Positions 15,750 to 22,683 of a stretch of 25,741 bases of DNA are shown one piece after another. A model generated the notes under the pieces. It did no database searches, was not told the origin of the DNA, and saw nothing but the letters and a program-made list of their open reading frames with translations. The stretch lies in assembly GCA_031292015.1 (NCBI GenBank), contig JARLHY010000041.1, positions 1-25,741 of the forward strand, in the 5' to 3' direction. Position 1 is the stretch's first letter; each line of letters begins with the position of its first letter. The stretch comes from Negativicutes bacterium (GTDB lineage: Bacteria > Bacillota_C > Negativicutes > Sporomusales_B > JARLHX01). A program made the position numbers and the translations under genes.

Positions 15750-15835
15750 GGTGATTCCTCCAATAGATTTATTATTCGCTCATAAACATAATTTTCCTCT
15801 CGACCTATGGCCTAATTTACATATCTTTTTTCTAT

Positions 15836-15971
15836 TTAAGATCTTTCGTGGCCCGCCCCGGCATGAAGCCACCGGAAGCGCCCTTCGCTGTTGTCGATTA
15901 TGGTAATGCTAACGCCGAACCTGTCGGCAAAATGAGAAGCCCGACACCCTCGGATGCCAGGCCGGCGCTGA
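15836..15971 (-). pseudogene. Possible decayed reading frame downstream of the 58-residue gene
   Basis: After the small gene ends, two different minus-strand frames each show protein-like stretches. One reads DRVISAGLASEGVGLLILP and then stops. The neighbouring frame reads ADRFGVSITIIDNSEGRFRW and ends at the TAA at 15836-15838. A single frameshift would join them. No start codon with a ribosome-binding site is visible. It may be a broken small gene or chance. The rest of the 15750-15971 gap is AT-rich with no recognised element. Confidence 0.25.
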
Positions 15972-16148
15972 TTACGCGATCGGGTTGATTTCCTCCTCCG
16001 GCAGAGCCGTTCTTATCGCCGCCTCCCGCAGCTCATACTCTTTTCCGGGAAACTTGTCCATATAGCTTTCGGCCAATTCACGGGAGGCAAAAACGCCGAC
16101 AACAAATCGTTCTCCGTAATAGCTATTCATCACCATATATACACTCAC
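15972..16148 (-). CDS. Uncharacterised small protein, 58 residues
   Basis: A short gene of 59 codons with GTG at 16148 and a strong AAAGGAG 8 nt upstream, ending in TAA at 15972-15974. The protein begins MSVYMVMNSYYGERFVVGVF and continues ASRELAESYMDKFPGKEYEL, with an acidic C-terminus (PEEEINPIA). It is soluble, with no signal or membrane segment. The strand-helix pattern (FVVGVFASRELAESYM) suggests a small alpha/beta domain. Alternative in-frame starts are the ATGs at codons 5 and 7. It lies between the terminator of the binding-protein gene and yggS on the same strand. I do not recognise the family and assign no function. Confidence 0.65.
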   Translation of the reverse strand: MSVYMVMNSYYGERFVVGVFASRELAESYMDKFPGKEYELREAAIRTALPEEEINPIA

Positions 16149-16218
16149 TTCATCATCTCCTTTCCATTATTCTGGCCGTATCAGCCAAATTTAGTCATTG
16201 AAGGGGAAAATAGACATG

Positions 16219-16247
16219 AAAAGGGCCGCCCTGCGGGCGGCCCTTTC
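16219..16247 (-). terminator. Intrinsic terminator of the binding-lipoprotein gene
   Basis: GGGCCGCCC (16223-16231) and GGGCGGCCC (16235-16243) pair perfectly with a 3-nt loop, flanked by AAA/TTT. On the minus strand it runs into TTTTCATG. It lies 21 bp after the stop codon. Confidence 0.88.
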
Positions 16248-16268
16248 GTATTACGACAACATTATGGT

Positions 16269-17432
16269 TTACGGATTCACAGTAGACTGATAAACCTGCT
16301 TGCCGTCTTTGAAGGAGAGGATTACGGCACCCTTAACGGCGTCATGCATGGCGTTGAGGGTCAGTTTGCCGGAAGCGCCCTGATAATCCTTGGTAGCAGC
16401 CAGAGCTTCGCGGATCTTGGCAGAATCGGTGCTGTTGGCCCGTTTGATGGCGTCGACCAGTACATATGCGGCGTCATAGCCCAGAACAGCCATAGCGTCG
16501 GGAGTCTGGTTGTATTCTTTCTTGAAGGCGTCAACGAAGGCTTTGGAGGCCGGGCTGGTATCTTCCACCGAATAGTGGTTGGTGAAGTAGGTGCCGTTCA
16601 GAGCTTCGTTTCCGGCGATCTCAGGCAGTTTGGGGGAATCCCAGCCGTCGCCGCCCACGAAAGGTACGGTGATGCCGAGTTCGCGGGCCTGTTTGATGAT
16701 TTTGCCCACTTCTTCATAATAGCCGGGGAGATAGATCACATCGGGATTGGTGGCTTTGATCTTTGTAAGGATGGTTTTGAAGTCCTGGTCTTTTTGCAGG
16801 TAGGCTTCTTCGGATACGATGGTGCCGCCACCCTTGGTGAAGGCTTCCTTGAAGAACTGCTGCAGACCTTTGCTGTAATCGCTGCTGTTGTCGATCATTA
16901 CTGCCGCTTTTTTAACTTTGAGGGTGTTGAGGACAAAGTTGGCGCCAACAGTTCCCTGGAAAGGATCGATAAAGCAGACCCGGAAGGTGTTGTCTCTGAC
17001 CTTGCCGGTTTTTTCATCGACGGTAACCTTGGGATTGGTGGTGGCCGCAGCTACCAGCGGAATTTTGTTGGCCTCGGTCACGGTGGCACCGGCGATGCCG
17101 TTGGAGCTTGTGGTAAAGCCGGTCACGGCGACAACCTTATCCTGGGTGATAACCTTGGTCATTGCGTTGGTCGACTCGGAGGGTTCGCCTTTATTGTCGG
17201 CGGTGACGACCTGAATCTGCTTGCCGAGCACGCCGCCCTTGGCGTTGATTTCTTTAAACGCAAGTTTTGCGCCGTTTGCGGCCATGGTGCCGAAAGAAGC
17301 GGTGTTGCCGGTCAATTCATAAACCATGCCAATCTTAATATCATTGCTGCCGCCGCCACAGCCGGAGATCAAGCCGGCCATCATCAACAGTACCACCAGA
17401 ACACCGGTCAATTTAAAATACGATTTACTCAT
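16269..17432 (-). CDS. Branched-chain amino acid-type ABC substrate-binding lipoprotein
   Basis: A 387-residue extracytoplasmic binding protein of the LivJ/LivK (Peripla_BP_6) family. The signal peptide (MSKSYFKLTGVLVVLLMMAG) ends in lipobox ISGC, with the lipidated Cys at 25. The mature part begins IKIGMVYELTGNTASFGTMA, the typical first strand and ligand loop, followed by GAKLAFKEINAKGGVLGKQI-type sequence; later blocks include VTGFTTSSNGIAGATVTEAN and PDAMAVLGYDAAYVL. The ATG at 17432 has GGGAGG about 7 nt upstream. No permease or ATPase gene is next to it, so it is an orphan component that must use a transporter encoded elsewhere. It has its own promoter and structured leader. The position beside the proline operon suggests, but does not show, an amino-acid ligand related to that pathway. 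Confidence 0.93.
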   Translation of the reverse strand: MSKSYFKLTGVLVVLLMMAGLISGCGGGSNDIKIGMVYELTGNTASFGTMAANGAKLAFKEINAKGGVLGKQIQVVTADNKGEPSESTNAMTKVITQDKVVAVTGFTTSSNGIAGATVTEANKIPLVAAATTNPKVTVDEKTGKVRDNTFRVCFIDPFQGTVGANFVLNTLKVKKAAVMIDNSSDYSKGLQQFFKEAFTKGGGTIVSEEAYLQKDQDFKTILTKIKATNPDVIYLPGYYEEVGKIIKQARELGITVPFVGGDGWDSPKLPEIAGNEALNGTYFTNHYSVEDTSPASKAFVDAFKKEYNQTPDAMAVLGYDAAYVLVDAIKRANSTDSAKIREALAATKDYQGASGKLTLNAMHDAVKGAVILSFKDGKQVYQSTVNP

Positions 17433-17485
17433 TCATTAACCTCCCACGTATATGTAGATCCGGAAAATGGAACCCTGGCTGGCAA
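17429..17485 (-). other. Candidate short leader ORF coupled to the binding-lipoprotein gene
   Basis: A perfect ribosome-binding site AGGAGGTGAT (17485-17494) is followed at once by TTG and 18 sense codons (LPARVPFSGSTYTWEVNE), ending in a TGA that overlaps the ATG of the lipoprotein gene as ATGA. The spacing from AGGAGG to TTG is only 3 nt, so initiation is doubtful. Still, the otherwise unused strong ribosome-binding site and exact overlap are notable. Confidence 0.3.
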
Positions 17486-17492
17486 TCACCTC

Positions 17493-17592
17493 CTAAAAAG
17501 AAAGAGGACCCCCTATGTTGGAAAAAAGCTTTTCAGAAAGCAAACTAAGTTTGTTTTCTAAAAAGCTTCATCGCTCACTACGTCTGTCCTCT
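17493..17592 (-). promoter_or_regulatory. Structured leader with terminator upstream of the binding-lipoprotein gene
   Basis: On the minus strand the transcript would open with AGAGGAC (17586-17592), which pairs with GTCCTCT (17503-17509). The latter is followed directly by TTTCTTTTT, so this long-range helix forms a terminator. Inside lies a long imperfect hairpin (17526-17568, AAGCTTTT arms with a CAAACT/AGTTTG tip) plus about 20 nt of single-stranded sequence on the 5' side. The arrangement fits an attenuator or riboswitch. I could not match it to a known class. Confidence 0.55.
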
Positions 17593-17595
17593 ATG

Positions 17596-17624
17596 ATTAT
17601 ACATTGTATTACTCTTTGAAACAA
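17596..17624 (-). promoter_or_regulatory. Sigma-A-type promoter of the binding-lipoprotein gene
   Basis: On the minus strand, -35 TTGTTT (17619-17624) and a perfect -10 TATAAT (17596-17601) are spaced by 17 bp. The expected start near 17589-17590 falls at the 5' arm of the leader structure, so the gene is transcribed separately from the dehydrogenase operon. Confidence 0.75.
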
Positions 17625-17693
17625 AATTCAAGTTCTTTGGCAAATTATTTTTACAAAACCACAAGCCCGGTATAGGATCAATTCACCGCGCTG

Positions 17694-19238
17694 CTACAGC
17701 TTTTCCGAAACGGCCTTGGCCTGGAGGAACAGCAGCAGATAGTCGGCGCCGCCGGCTTTGGAGTCCGTGCCGGACATATTGAAGCCGCCGAAGGGATGCA
17801 CCCCGACCATCGCACCGGTGCACTTGCGGTTGAGATAAAGGTTGCCGACATGAAACTCGCGGCGGGCCTTGGCCAGTTTTTCCCGGTTGGCGGAATACAC
17901 TGCCCCTGTCAATCCGTACTCGGTATCATTGGCGATAGCGATGGCTTCGGCAAAATCTTCGGCTTTGGTGATAGCCAGTACCGGCCCGAAGATTTCCTCC
18001 TGGGCGATGCGGGCCCGGGCCGGAACGTCAGCGAACACGGTGGGCTGAACGAAGTAGCCGGCGCTGTCACCCGGTTCGCCCCCCGCGACCAGCCGCCCCT
18101 CTTTTTTGCCGATGGCGATATAATCTAGTATTTTCTGCAGGGCGCCGGCGTCGACGACCGGTCCGAGACTTATCGTCGGGTCGCTGGCCGGTCCGACCTT
18201 CAGGGCTTTGGCTTTCGCCGCCACCTTAGCCACAACTTCGTCGTACACATCCTTGACCACGATGGCCCGGGAGCAGGCCGAGCATTTCTGACCAGCAAAC
18301 CCGAAGGTAGAAGCGACGATGCCGTTCACGGCATCATCAATATCGGCCTCGCTGTCGACGATAATGGCGTCTTTGCCGCCCATCTCGGCCACTACCCGCT
18401 TGAGCCATTTCTGCCCAGGAGCCACTTCGGCCGCCAGCTTGTTGATCCTCACCCCGACTGCGCGGGAACCGGTAAAGTTGACAAACCGCACCTGGGGATG
18501 ACTCACCAGGTAATCGCCGATGGCCCCGCCGCTGCCTGGCAGATAATTGACCACCCCGGGCGGCAGACCGATTTCGCCCAGCAGTTCCATGAACTTGGCG
18601 GCGATAACCGCCGTGGTCGACGCCGGCTTCATGATGACGGTGTTGCCTGCGACCACTGCCGCCATGGTCATCCCCGCCAGAATGGCCAGCGGAAAATTCC
18701 AGGGCGCGATAATGACGCCAACCCCCAGGGGGATATAGAAACATTCGTTGTATTCACCCGGCAGGGGCGTTACCGCCATGCCCTGGGCGTAGTTCAGCAT
18801 CTGGCGGCCATAGTATTCCAGGAAGTCGATGGCCTCGGCGGTGTCGGCGTCGGCTTCGACCCAGCTCTTGCCCGCCTCTTCCACCATCCAGGCCGAAAAT
18901 TCGAATTTGCGCCGCCGCAAAACCGCCGCCGCCTTGAACAGATACTTGGCCCGCGCCTTGGGGCATACGTATTGCCAGTCTTCGAAAGCGACCTGAGCTG
19001 CGGCCAGGGCTTTTTCAGCCAGCGCGGTGTCGGCTTTGGCCACCGTGCCGATGATTTCCTTGGTCAAGGAGGGGTTGACGGACGTGATCCGTTCGGTTGT
19101 ATCGACCTGCCGGCCGCCGATAACAAGCGGATAGTGGCGGCCCTTTTGGGCGGCTACATCGGCCAGGGCGGCTTCCATGGCGGCCTTGTTCGCCGCGGTG
19201 GTAAAGTTCACTAAAGGTTCATTGCTGTAATCGATCAA
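17694..19238 (-). CDS. rocA: L-glutamate gamma-semialdehyde (P5C) dehydrogenase
   Basis: A 514-residue aldehyde dehydrogenase of the RocA/PruA type, oxidising glutamate-5-semialdehyde (from pyrroline-5-carboxylate) to glutamate with NAD(P)+. It starts with TTG 19238, after GAGGAGG with 8-nt spacing. Catalytic features are Asn181 (APWNFPLA), the general base Glu285 (VAEMGGKD) and nucleophile Cys319 ([11 protein letters not shown]). EEIFGPVL and the C-terminal [21 protein letters not shown] block are typical of the P5C dehydrogenase group rather than general aldehyde dehydrogenases. It is the last gene of the operon, 20 bp after the DAO-type subunit, and gives the strongest clue that the operon oxidises proline or hydroxyproline. 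Confidence 0.95.
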   Translation of the reverse strand: MIDYSNEPLVNFTTAANKAAMEAALADVAAQKGRHYPLVIGGRQVDTTERITSVNPSLTKEIIGTVAKADTALAEKALAAAQVAFEDWQYVCPKARAKYLFKAAAVLRRRKFEFSAWMVEEAGKSWVEADADTAEAIDFLEYYGRQMLNYAQGMAVTPLPGEYNECFYIPLGVGVIIAPWNFPLAILAGMTMAAVVAGNTVIMKPASTTAVIAAKFMELLGEIGLPPGVVNYLPGSGGAIGDYLVSHPQVRFVNFTGSRAVGVRINKLAAEVAPGQKWLKRVVAEMGGKDAIIVDSEADIDDAVNGIVASTFGFAGQKCSACSRAIVVKDVYDEVVAKVAAKAKALKVGPASDPTISLGPVVDAGALQKILDYIAIGKKEGRLVAGGEPGDSAGYFVQPTVFADVPARARIAQEEIFGPVLAITKAEDFAEAIAIANDTEYGLTGAVYSANREKLAKARREFHVGNLYLNRKCTGAMVGVHPFGGFNMSGTDSKAGGADYLLLFLQAKAVSEKL

Positions 19239-19258
19239 GATAAAAACCTCCTCATATT

Positions 19259-20410
19259 TTAGACTACTGACGGTTCAATAAACAGCTCGCCCCGGTCGAA
19301 GCGGCCGGCGTCAAACATATCCACCGGCAGAGCGGTAGGCTGGCCAGTAATGAGCTCAGCCATCAACCGCCCTACCATCGGGGCGATCATGAAGCCGTGG
19401 CCGCTGAAGCCGGCGGCGGTGAAAAAGCCTTCCAGCGCTTCGCTGGCACCCAGTATCGGCTGCCGGTCAGGCGACATATCATAGACTCCGGCCCACTGGC
19501 GGATGACGTTCAGTCCGGCCAGGCGGGGCAGCAGCGCTGTCACCGTAGCCGCCATCTCCTGCAAAAATTGCCAGCTGGCCTGGTGGTTGATTCCCTCAGG
19601 CTCATCGGGATGGCCGATCCCCATGATGAAGCTGCCGTGCGGCGACTGCTGACAGTACAGATTGTGATAAAAACTCATCACCATCGGGCCGAGCAGCGGC
19701 TCCACCGGCTCGGTCACCAAAATCTCGTGCCGCTCGGGAAAAATAGGCAGCTGAACCCCGGCCATCCGCCCGACCGCTTTGGCGTATCCGCCGGCAGCGT
19801 TGACAATAAGCGGGGTATCGATGTCGCCGCTACTTGTTCGCACCGTTTTCACCCGGCCATTTTCGGTGACGATGTCCGTCACTTCACTGTAGGTCCGGAT
19901 ATCCACCCCAAGCTTGCGGGCGGCTTTGGCGAAGAGCTTGGTCACCGCGAACGGATTGCAGTGGCCGTCCTTGGGACAAAAGGTGGCGCCAAGCAGTCCC
20001 TCGGTATTCAGGTGAGGCACAATGGACAGCGCCTCCTCCGGAGTAACCCAGTAGGCCGGAATATCCAGTGAATTTTGCAGCTGGAGGTTTTGCCGGAACT
20101 GATCCACCATCTTGTCGGTGTAGGCCAGCAGCAGATAGCCGCTTTGGTTGAATTCGATGTCTCCCGCCGTTTCCAGCAGTTCGGGCAGTTGTTCATACAT
20201 CCTGGCGCTTTCCCGCGATATCAGGCAATTGGCCCGGGTGCCCCACTGCATCCGCACTCCGGCGCCACAGCGGCCTGTGGCCCCGCTGGCCAGATAGCCC
20301 TTTTCCAGCAGCACGACCTTGCCGGCCCCCTGTTTCGCCAGATTATAGGCGATGGAACAGCCGACAACTCCGCCGCCGATCACCACAACATCCGCCGCTG
20401 CTCTACCCAT
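19259..20410 (-). CDS. FAD-dependent proline/amine dehydrogenase, beta (DAO-type) subunit
   Basis: A 383-residue flavoprotein of the DAO/glycine-oxidase family. An FAD-binding Rossmann motif [18 protein letters not shown] (8-25) is followed by [18 protein letters not shown], the typical second block. The C-terminal block [14 protein letters not shown] and [27 protein letters not shown] (in part) is that of sarcosine oxidase beta, opine/hydroxyproline dehydrogenase beta and the archaeal PDH beta subunits. It is the likely substrate-oxidising subunit. ATG 20410 overlaps the stop of the preceding BFD-type gene by 8 bp. Together with the co-encoded alpha and Fe-S subunits and P5C dehydrogenase, L-proline is the most probable substrate. 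D-hydroxyproline, sarcosine or an opine remain possible. Confidence 0.88.
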   Translation of the reverse strand: MGRAAADVVVIGGGVVGCSIAYNLAKQGAGKVVLLEKGYLASGATGRCGAGVRMQWGTRANCLISRESARMYEQLPELLETAGDIEFNQSGYLLLAYTDKMVDQFRQNLQLQNSLDIPAYWVTPEEALSIVPHLNTEGLLGATFCPKDGHCNPFAVTKLFAKAARKLGVDIRTYSEVTDIVTENGRVKTVRTSSGDIDTPLIVNAAGGYAKAVGRMAGVQLPIFPERHEILVTEPVEPLLGPMVMSFYHNLYCQQSPHGSFIMGIGHPDEPEGINHQASWQFLQEMAATVTALLPRLAGLNVIRQWAGVYDMSPDRQPILGASEALEGFFTAAGFSGHGFMIAPMVGRLMAELITGQPTALPVDMFDAGRFDRGELFIEPSVV

Positions 20411-20678
20411 GGTCCGCCCCCTTGCCCAAGGCGCCCAGTTTGATCGGTGACGCCGGCGGCCGGAAGGTCGGCAAAGCGATATCGCCGGCCGCTTTCCCGG
20501 TCAGTTTAGTGACTTCCTGAGCGACAAGCGGCAGGCAGTTTCTGCCCTGGCAAGGCCCCATCCCGCAGCGGCAGGCCCGTTTTATTTCTTCCATATCTTG
20601 GGCTCCGGCTGCGATCAAATCACGGATTTCCTTTAACGTGACATCTTCGCAGCGGCAGACGATCGCTTCGTCACTCAT
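20403..20678 (-). CDS. BFD-like [2Fe-2S] subunit of the dehydrogenase
   Basis: A 91-residue protein whose first 55 residues are a bacterioferritin-associated-ferredoxin-like [2Fe-2S] domain. Cysteines are at 8 and 10 (VCRCED) and 36, 38, 43 and 48 (CRCGMGPCQGRNC). This CxC...CQGRxC pattern is that found C-terminally in alpha subunits of sarcosine/opine/hydroxyproline dehydrogenases, where it lies between the two flavin sites. Here it is a separate polypeptide. The ATG at 20678 overlaps the stop of the upstream 4Fe-4S gene as ATGA, and the stop overlaps the next start, so expression is tightly coupled. The C-terminal 35 residues are Pro/Gly-rich and likely flexible. Confidence 0.9.
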   Translation of the reverse strand: MSDEAIVCRCEDVTLKEIRDLIAAGAQDMEEIKRACRCGMGPCQGRNCLPLVAQEVTKLTGKAAGDIALPTFRPPASPIKLGALGKGADHG

Positions 20679-21130
20679 GGCTGCTCCCCCTTTTGCAGTT
20701 GGCGGACATGGCGCACTTCCATGGCTATCGCTTCCGGCACCGCCAGCCCCAGCACCCTGGTTTTGTTCTTATATGACTGAACCTTGATCACCTCCGCCAG
20801 TCCCACTGGCTGACCCGAGCGGTTCAGGGCCTCAACCCTTTCACCCTCCCGCGGCACCGGGCTGAATTCATAGGGAATCTTCACAAGCGCCCGGTCGGGC
20901 GAATAACTATAGTCCACCACGAAGATCGCCAATCCCGGGCAGCAGGCCATGCAGGCTCCACAGCCGTTGCAGCGGCCTACATCCAGTTCGGGGCAGTCGT
21001 TGATATCGCCGAAGGATTTGATTGCCCCGCGCTGACAGGCGTCGGCGCAGGGATTGCAGGGAATCTTCTGGCTGCATTCGATGATCGCCACCGGTCCTGC
21101 CGCCAGCCTTGCCAAAGAAGGCTGCATCAT
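20675..21130 (-). CDS. 4Fe-4S ferredoxin-type subunit of the dehydrogenase
   Basis: A 151-residue iron-sulfur protein. One cluster site is CNGCGACMACCPG (Cys54, 57, 60 and 64, within 54-66). A second is formed by Cys25, Cys28 and Cys32 (PCNPCADAC) with Cys19 or Cys46, so it probably carries two cubane clusters, though the second has unusual spacing. The C-terminal half (from about 75) is a small beta-rich domain without cysteines. It starts at ATG 21130 or 21127, both after GGAGGTGAT, overlapping the alpha-subunit stop. It would pass electrons between the flavin subunits or out to an acceptor. Confidence 0.9.
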   Translation of the reverse strand: MMQPSLARLAAGPVAIIECSQKIPCNPCADACQRGAIKSFGDINDCPELDVGRCNGCGACMACCPGLAIFVVDYSYSPDRALVKIPYEFSPVPREGERVEALNRSGQPVGLAEVIKVQSYKNKTRVLGLAVPEAIAMEVRHVRQLQKGEQP

Positions 21131-22221
21131 ATCACCTCCGCCAGGGTGGCCCTGGTCACTTTCTGCAGTCCGCTCCGGATCTTGGTGCTCAGAGGTCCCG
21201 CCCGCAGGGCGGTCAGCTGCTGCTTTGCCGCCGCCAGCTCCTGCCTCAGCGCCGCCGGCCCGACTCCCAAAGCCAAGGCTGCTGCCAATCCGGCGATTTT
21301 CCCCTCCACCATGGCAGTGGAGGCTTCCTCGATGCCGGCAACGTCGCCGGCGACATAAATACCCGGCCGGGATGTCATAAGGTCATCGTCCCGTAGCGGA
21401 ATGTTGCCACCCAGCTCAGGTACGTAGCTCATCTGGCAGCCGGCCTGCCACAGCAGTTCGGTCAGCGGCGACAACCCCACCGCCAGACACATCCCATCCA
21501 CCGCGAACTCTTTTTCGCTGCCCGGGATCGGCTGCCAGCCGCTGTCCAGCTGACAGATCACCGCCCCTTCCAGGCTGGGGCCGCCCAGCGCCCGCTTCAC
21601 GCTATGGGAAGTATAGATCGGCACTCCGCAGCGGGCCACCTTGTCGGCGTGCACCTGATAGCAGCCCACCGTCGGTCCGGCTTCGACGATCGCCGCGACC
21701 TCCACCCCTGCCTGGAGCAATTGGTAAGCAACGATGACGCCGATGTTGCCGGCCCCGACCATCAGCAGCCGTTTTCCGGGGAGAACGCCGTAAACATTCA
21801 TTAGCGTCTGGACCGCGCCGGCGCCATAAATCCCCGGCAGGTCATTATTGGGAAAGACCAGCGATTTCTCGGCCGCGCCGGTGGCGACGACCAGTTTCTC
21901 AGGGCGCACGGTGCGAAACTCGCCCCGGTGCCTCACTGTCAGCACCCCGTCCGGATAATAGCCCAGCGCGCCGGCGTCATCCCACACTGTCACCCGGTCC
22001 GAGGCGTATACCTCGGCAATAAGCTTCCTGGCAATATCCACGCCGCGCTCGCCGGCGTACTCACTTTTCGATCCGAAGAATTTATGGGTCTGTTTAATCA
22101 GCTGTCCGCCCAGGTAAGGAAACCGCTCCAGCAGCAGCACCTGGGCTCCGGCCCGGGCCGCGTGAAGGGCGGCGACAAGCCCGGCCGGTCCCGCACCGAC
22201 AATCGCGATATCGGTTTTCAT
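21127..22221 (-). CDS. NAD(P)/FAD-dependent oxidoreductase, alpha subunit of the dehydrogenase
   Basis: A 364-residue pyridine-nucleotide-disulfide-type flavoprotein without the redox-active disulfide. The N-terminal FAD motif is DIAIVGAGPAGLVAALHAARAG (near residues 4-25), the second Rossmann motif is LLMVGAGNIGVIVAYQLLQAG (about 155-175), and the FAD-closing GIYVAGDVAG is near 284-293. This matches the alpha subunits of heteromeric proline, hydroxyproline, opine and sarcosine dehydrogenases, but is shorter, because the [2Fe-2S] N-terminal and BFD C-terminal parts are separate genes here. ATG 22221 is favoured over GTG 22224 (GAGGTGG upstream) and overlaps the previous stop (TGATG). Confidence 0.9.
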   Translation of the reverse strand: MKTDIAIVGAGPAGLVAALHAARAGAQVLLLERFPYLGGQLIKQTHKFFGSKSEYAGERGVDIARKLIAEVYASDRVTVWDDAGALGYYPDGVLTVRHRGEFRTVRPEKLVVATGAAEKSLVFPNNDLPGIYGAGAVQTLMNVYGVLPGKRLLMVGAGNIGVIVAYQLLQAGVEVAAIVEAGPTVGCYQVHADKVARCGVPIYTSHSVKRALGGPSLEGAVICQLDSGWQPIPGSEKEFAVDGMCLAVGLSPLTELLWQAGCQMSYVPELGGNIPLRDDDLMTSRPGIYVAGDVAGIEEASTAMVEGKIAGLAAALALGVGPAALRQELAAAKQQLTALRAGPLSTKIRSGLQKVTRATLAEVI

Positions 22222-22526
22222 CACACCACCTCGCCTCTCCCTGCCTGGGTTTCAACCTTCATCCCCGCCCGCAGCGGTTCGGTGCAAACCCGTACATTCG
22301 GCACCCCGTCGACAGTCATCAAACAGGATGAACAGTTGCCGATGGCGCAGAACAGCCCCCGGGGCCGCTTGTGACGCAGACTGTGCCGCAGCACTCTCAC
22401 TCCTGCGGCATGAAGCGCGGCAACTATCGGTTCGCCGGAAAACCCCTCCAGCGTTTTACCGTCAAAAGTGAAAACTACCTTTTCCCGCTCAGGGAAACTG
22501 AGAATTGGATGATTGGTGATTCGCAC
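22221..22526 (-). CDS. [2Fe-2S] ferredoxin-type subunit of the dehydrogenase
   Basis: A 101-residue plant-type [2Fe-2S] protein with Cys60, 65, 68 and 81 (C-x4-C-x2-C-x12-C), like the N-terminal domain of sarcosine oxidase alpha and the gamma subunit of hydroxyproline dehydrogenase. It is the first gene of the operon. The start is GTG 22526, with GGAGG 7 nt upstream. The open frame running back to 22556 is ruled out because its start lies within the -12 element of the promoter. The transcript leader is then only about 20 nt. Confidence 0.92.
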   Translation of the reverse strand: MRITNHPILSFPEREKVVFTFDGKTLEGFSGEPIVAALHAAGVRVLRHSLRHKRPRGLFCAIGNCSSCLMTVDGVPNVRVCTEPLRAGMKVETQAGRGEVV

Positions 22527-22555
22527 AACAACACCTCCTGTCAGACAAATCAACA

Positions 22556-22571
22556 TGCAATTTTCATGCCA
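22556..22571 (-). promoter_or_regulatory. Sigma-54 (-24/-12) promoter of the dehydrogenase operon
   Basis: On the minus strand TGGCATGAAAATTGCA spans 22571 to 22556. The invariant GG and GC are separated by exactly 10 bp, as RNA polymerase with sigma-54 requires, and the match to TGGCAC-N5-TTGCA is one base short of perfect. It sits just after the terminator of a sigma-54 activator gene and about 30 bp before the operon's first start codon. Confidence 0.9.
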
Positions 22572-22600
22572 AATAAAAAAAGAGCAGTTTGTCTGCTCTT
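22571..22600 (-). terminator. Intrinsic terminator of the sigma-54 activator gene
   Basis: On the minus strand AAGAGCAG (22593-22600) pairs with CTGCTCTT (22580-22587), loop of 5 nt, followed by TTTTTTTATTT. The T-run directly joins the -24 element of the next promoter, so the regulator and operon are separate transcripts. Confidence 0.9.
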
Positions 22601-22636
22601 TCGATAACTCCCAGCGCTCGCGCTGTCAACCTTTCC

Positions 22637-22683
22637 CCTGTTTATACCATTTGTGGCGGCCAGCCGGAACGCCTGTTTATACC
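22637..22683 (-). promoter_or_regulatory. Two 12-bp direct repeats, candidate activator-binding sites
   Basis: GGTATAAACAGG occurs on the minus strand at 22637-22648 and again at 22672-22683, a repeat distance of 35 bp. They lie 92-138 bp upstream of the expected transcription start, the normal range for sigma-54 enhancer sites. The second copy overlaps the stop codon of the activator gene. Binding is inferred. Confidence 0.5.

Noticed and set aside
15755..15790. Five-codon mini-ORF (MFMSE) upstream of yggS
   Set aside because: Too short to support as a gene; nothing else suggests a leader peptide.
16344..17561. 405-codon plus-strand open frame opposite the binding lipoprotein
   Set aside because: Antisense shadow; the minus-strand protein has a lipobox and family motifs.
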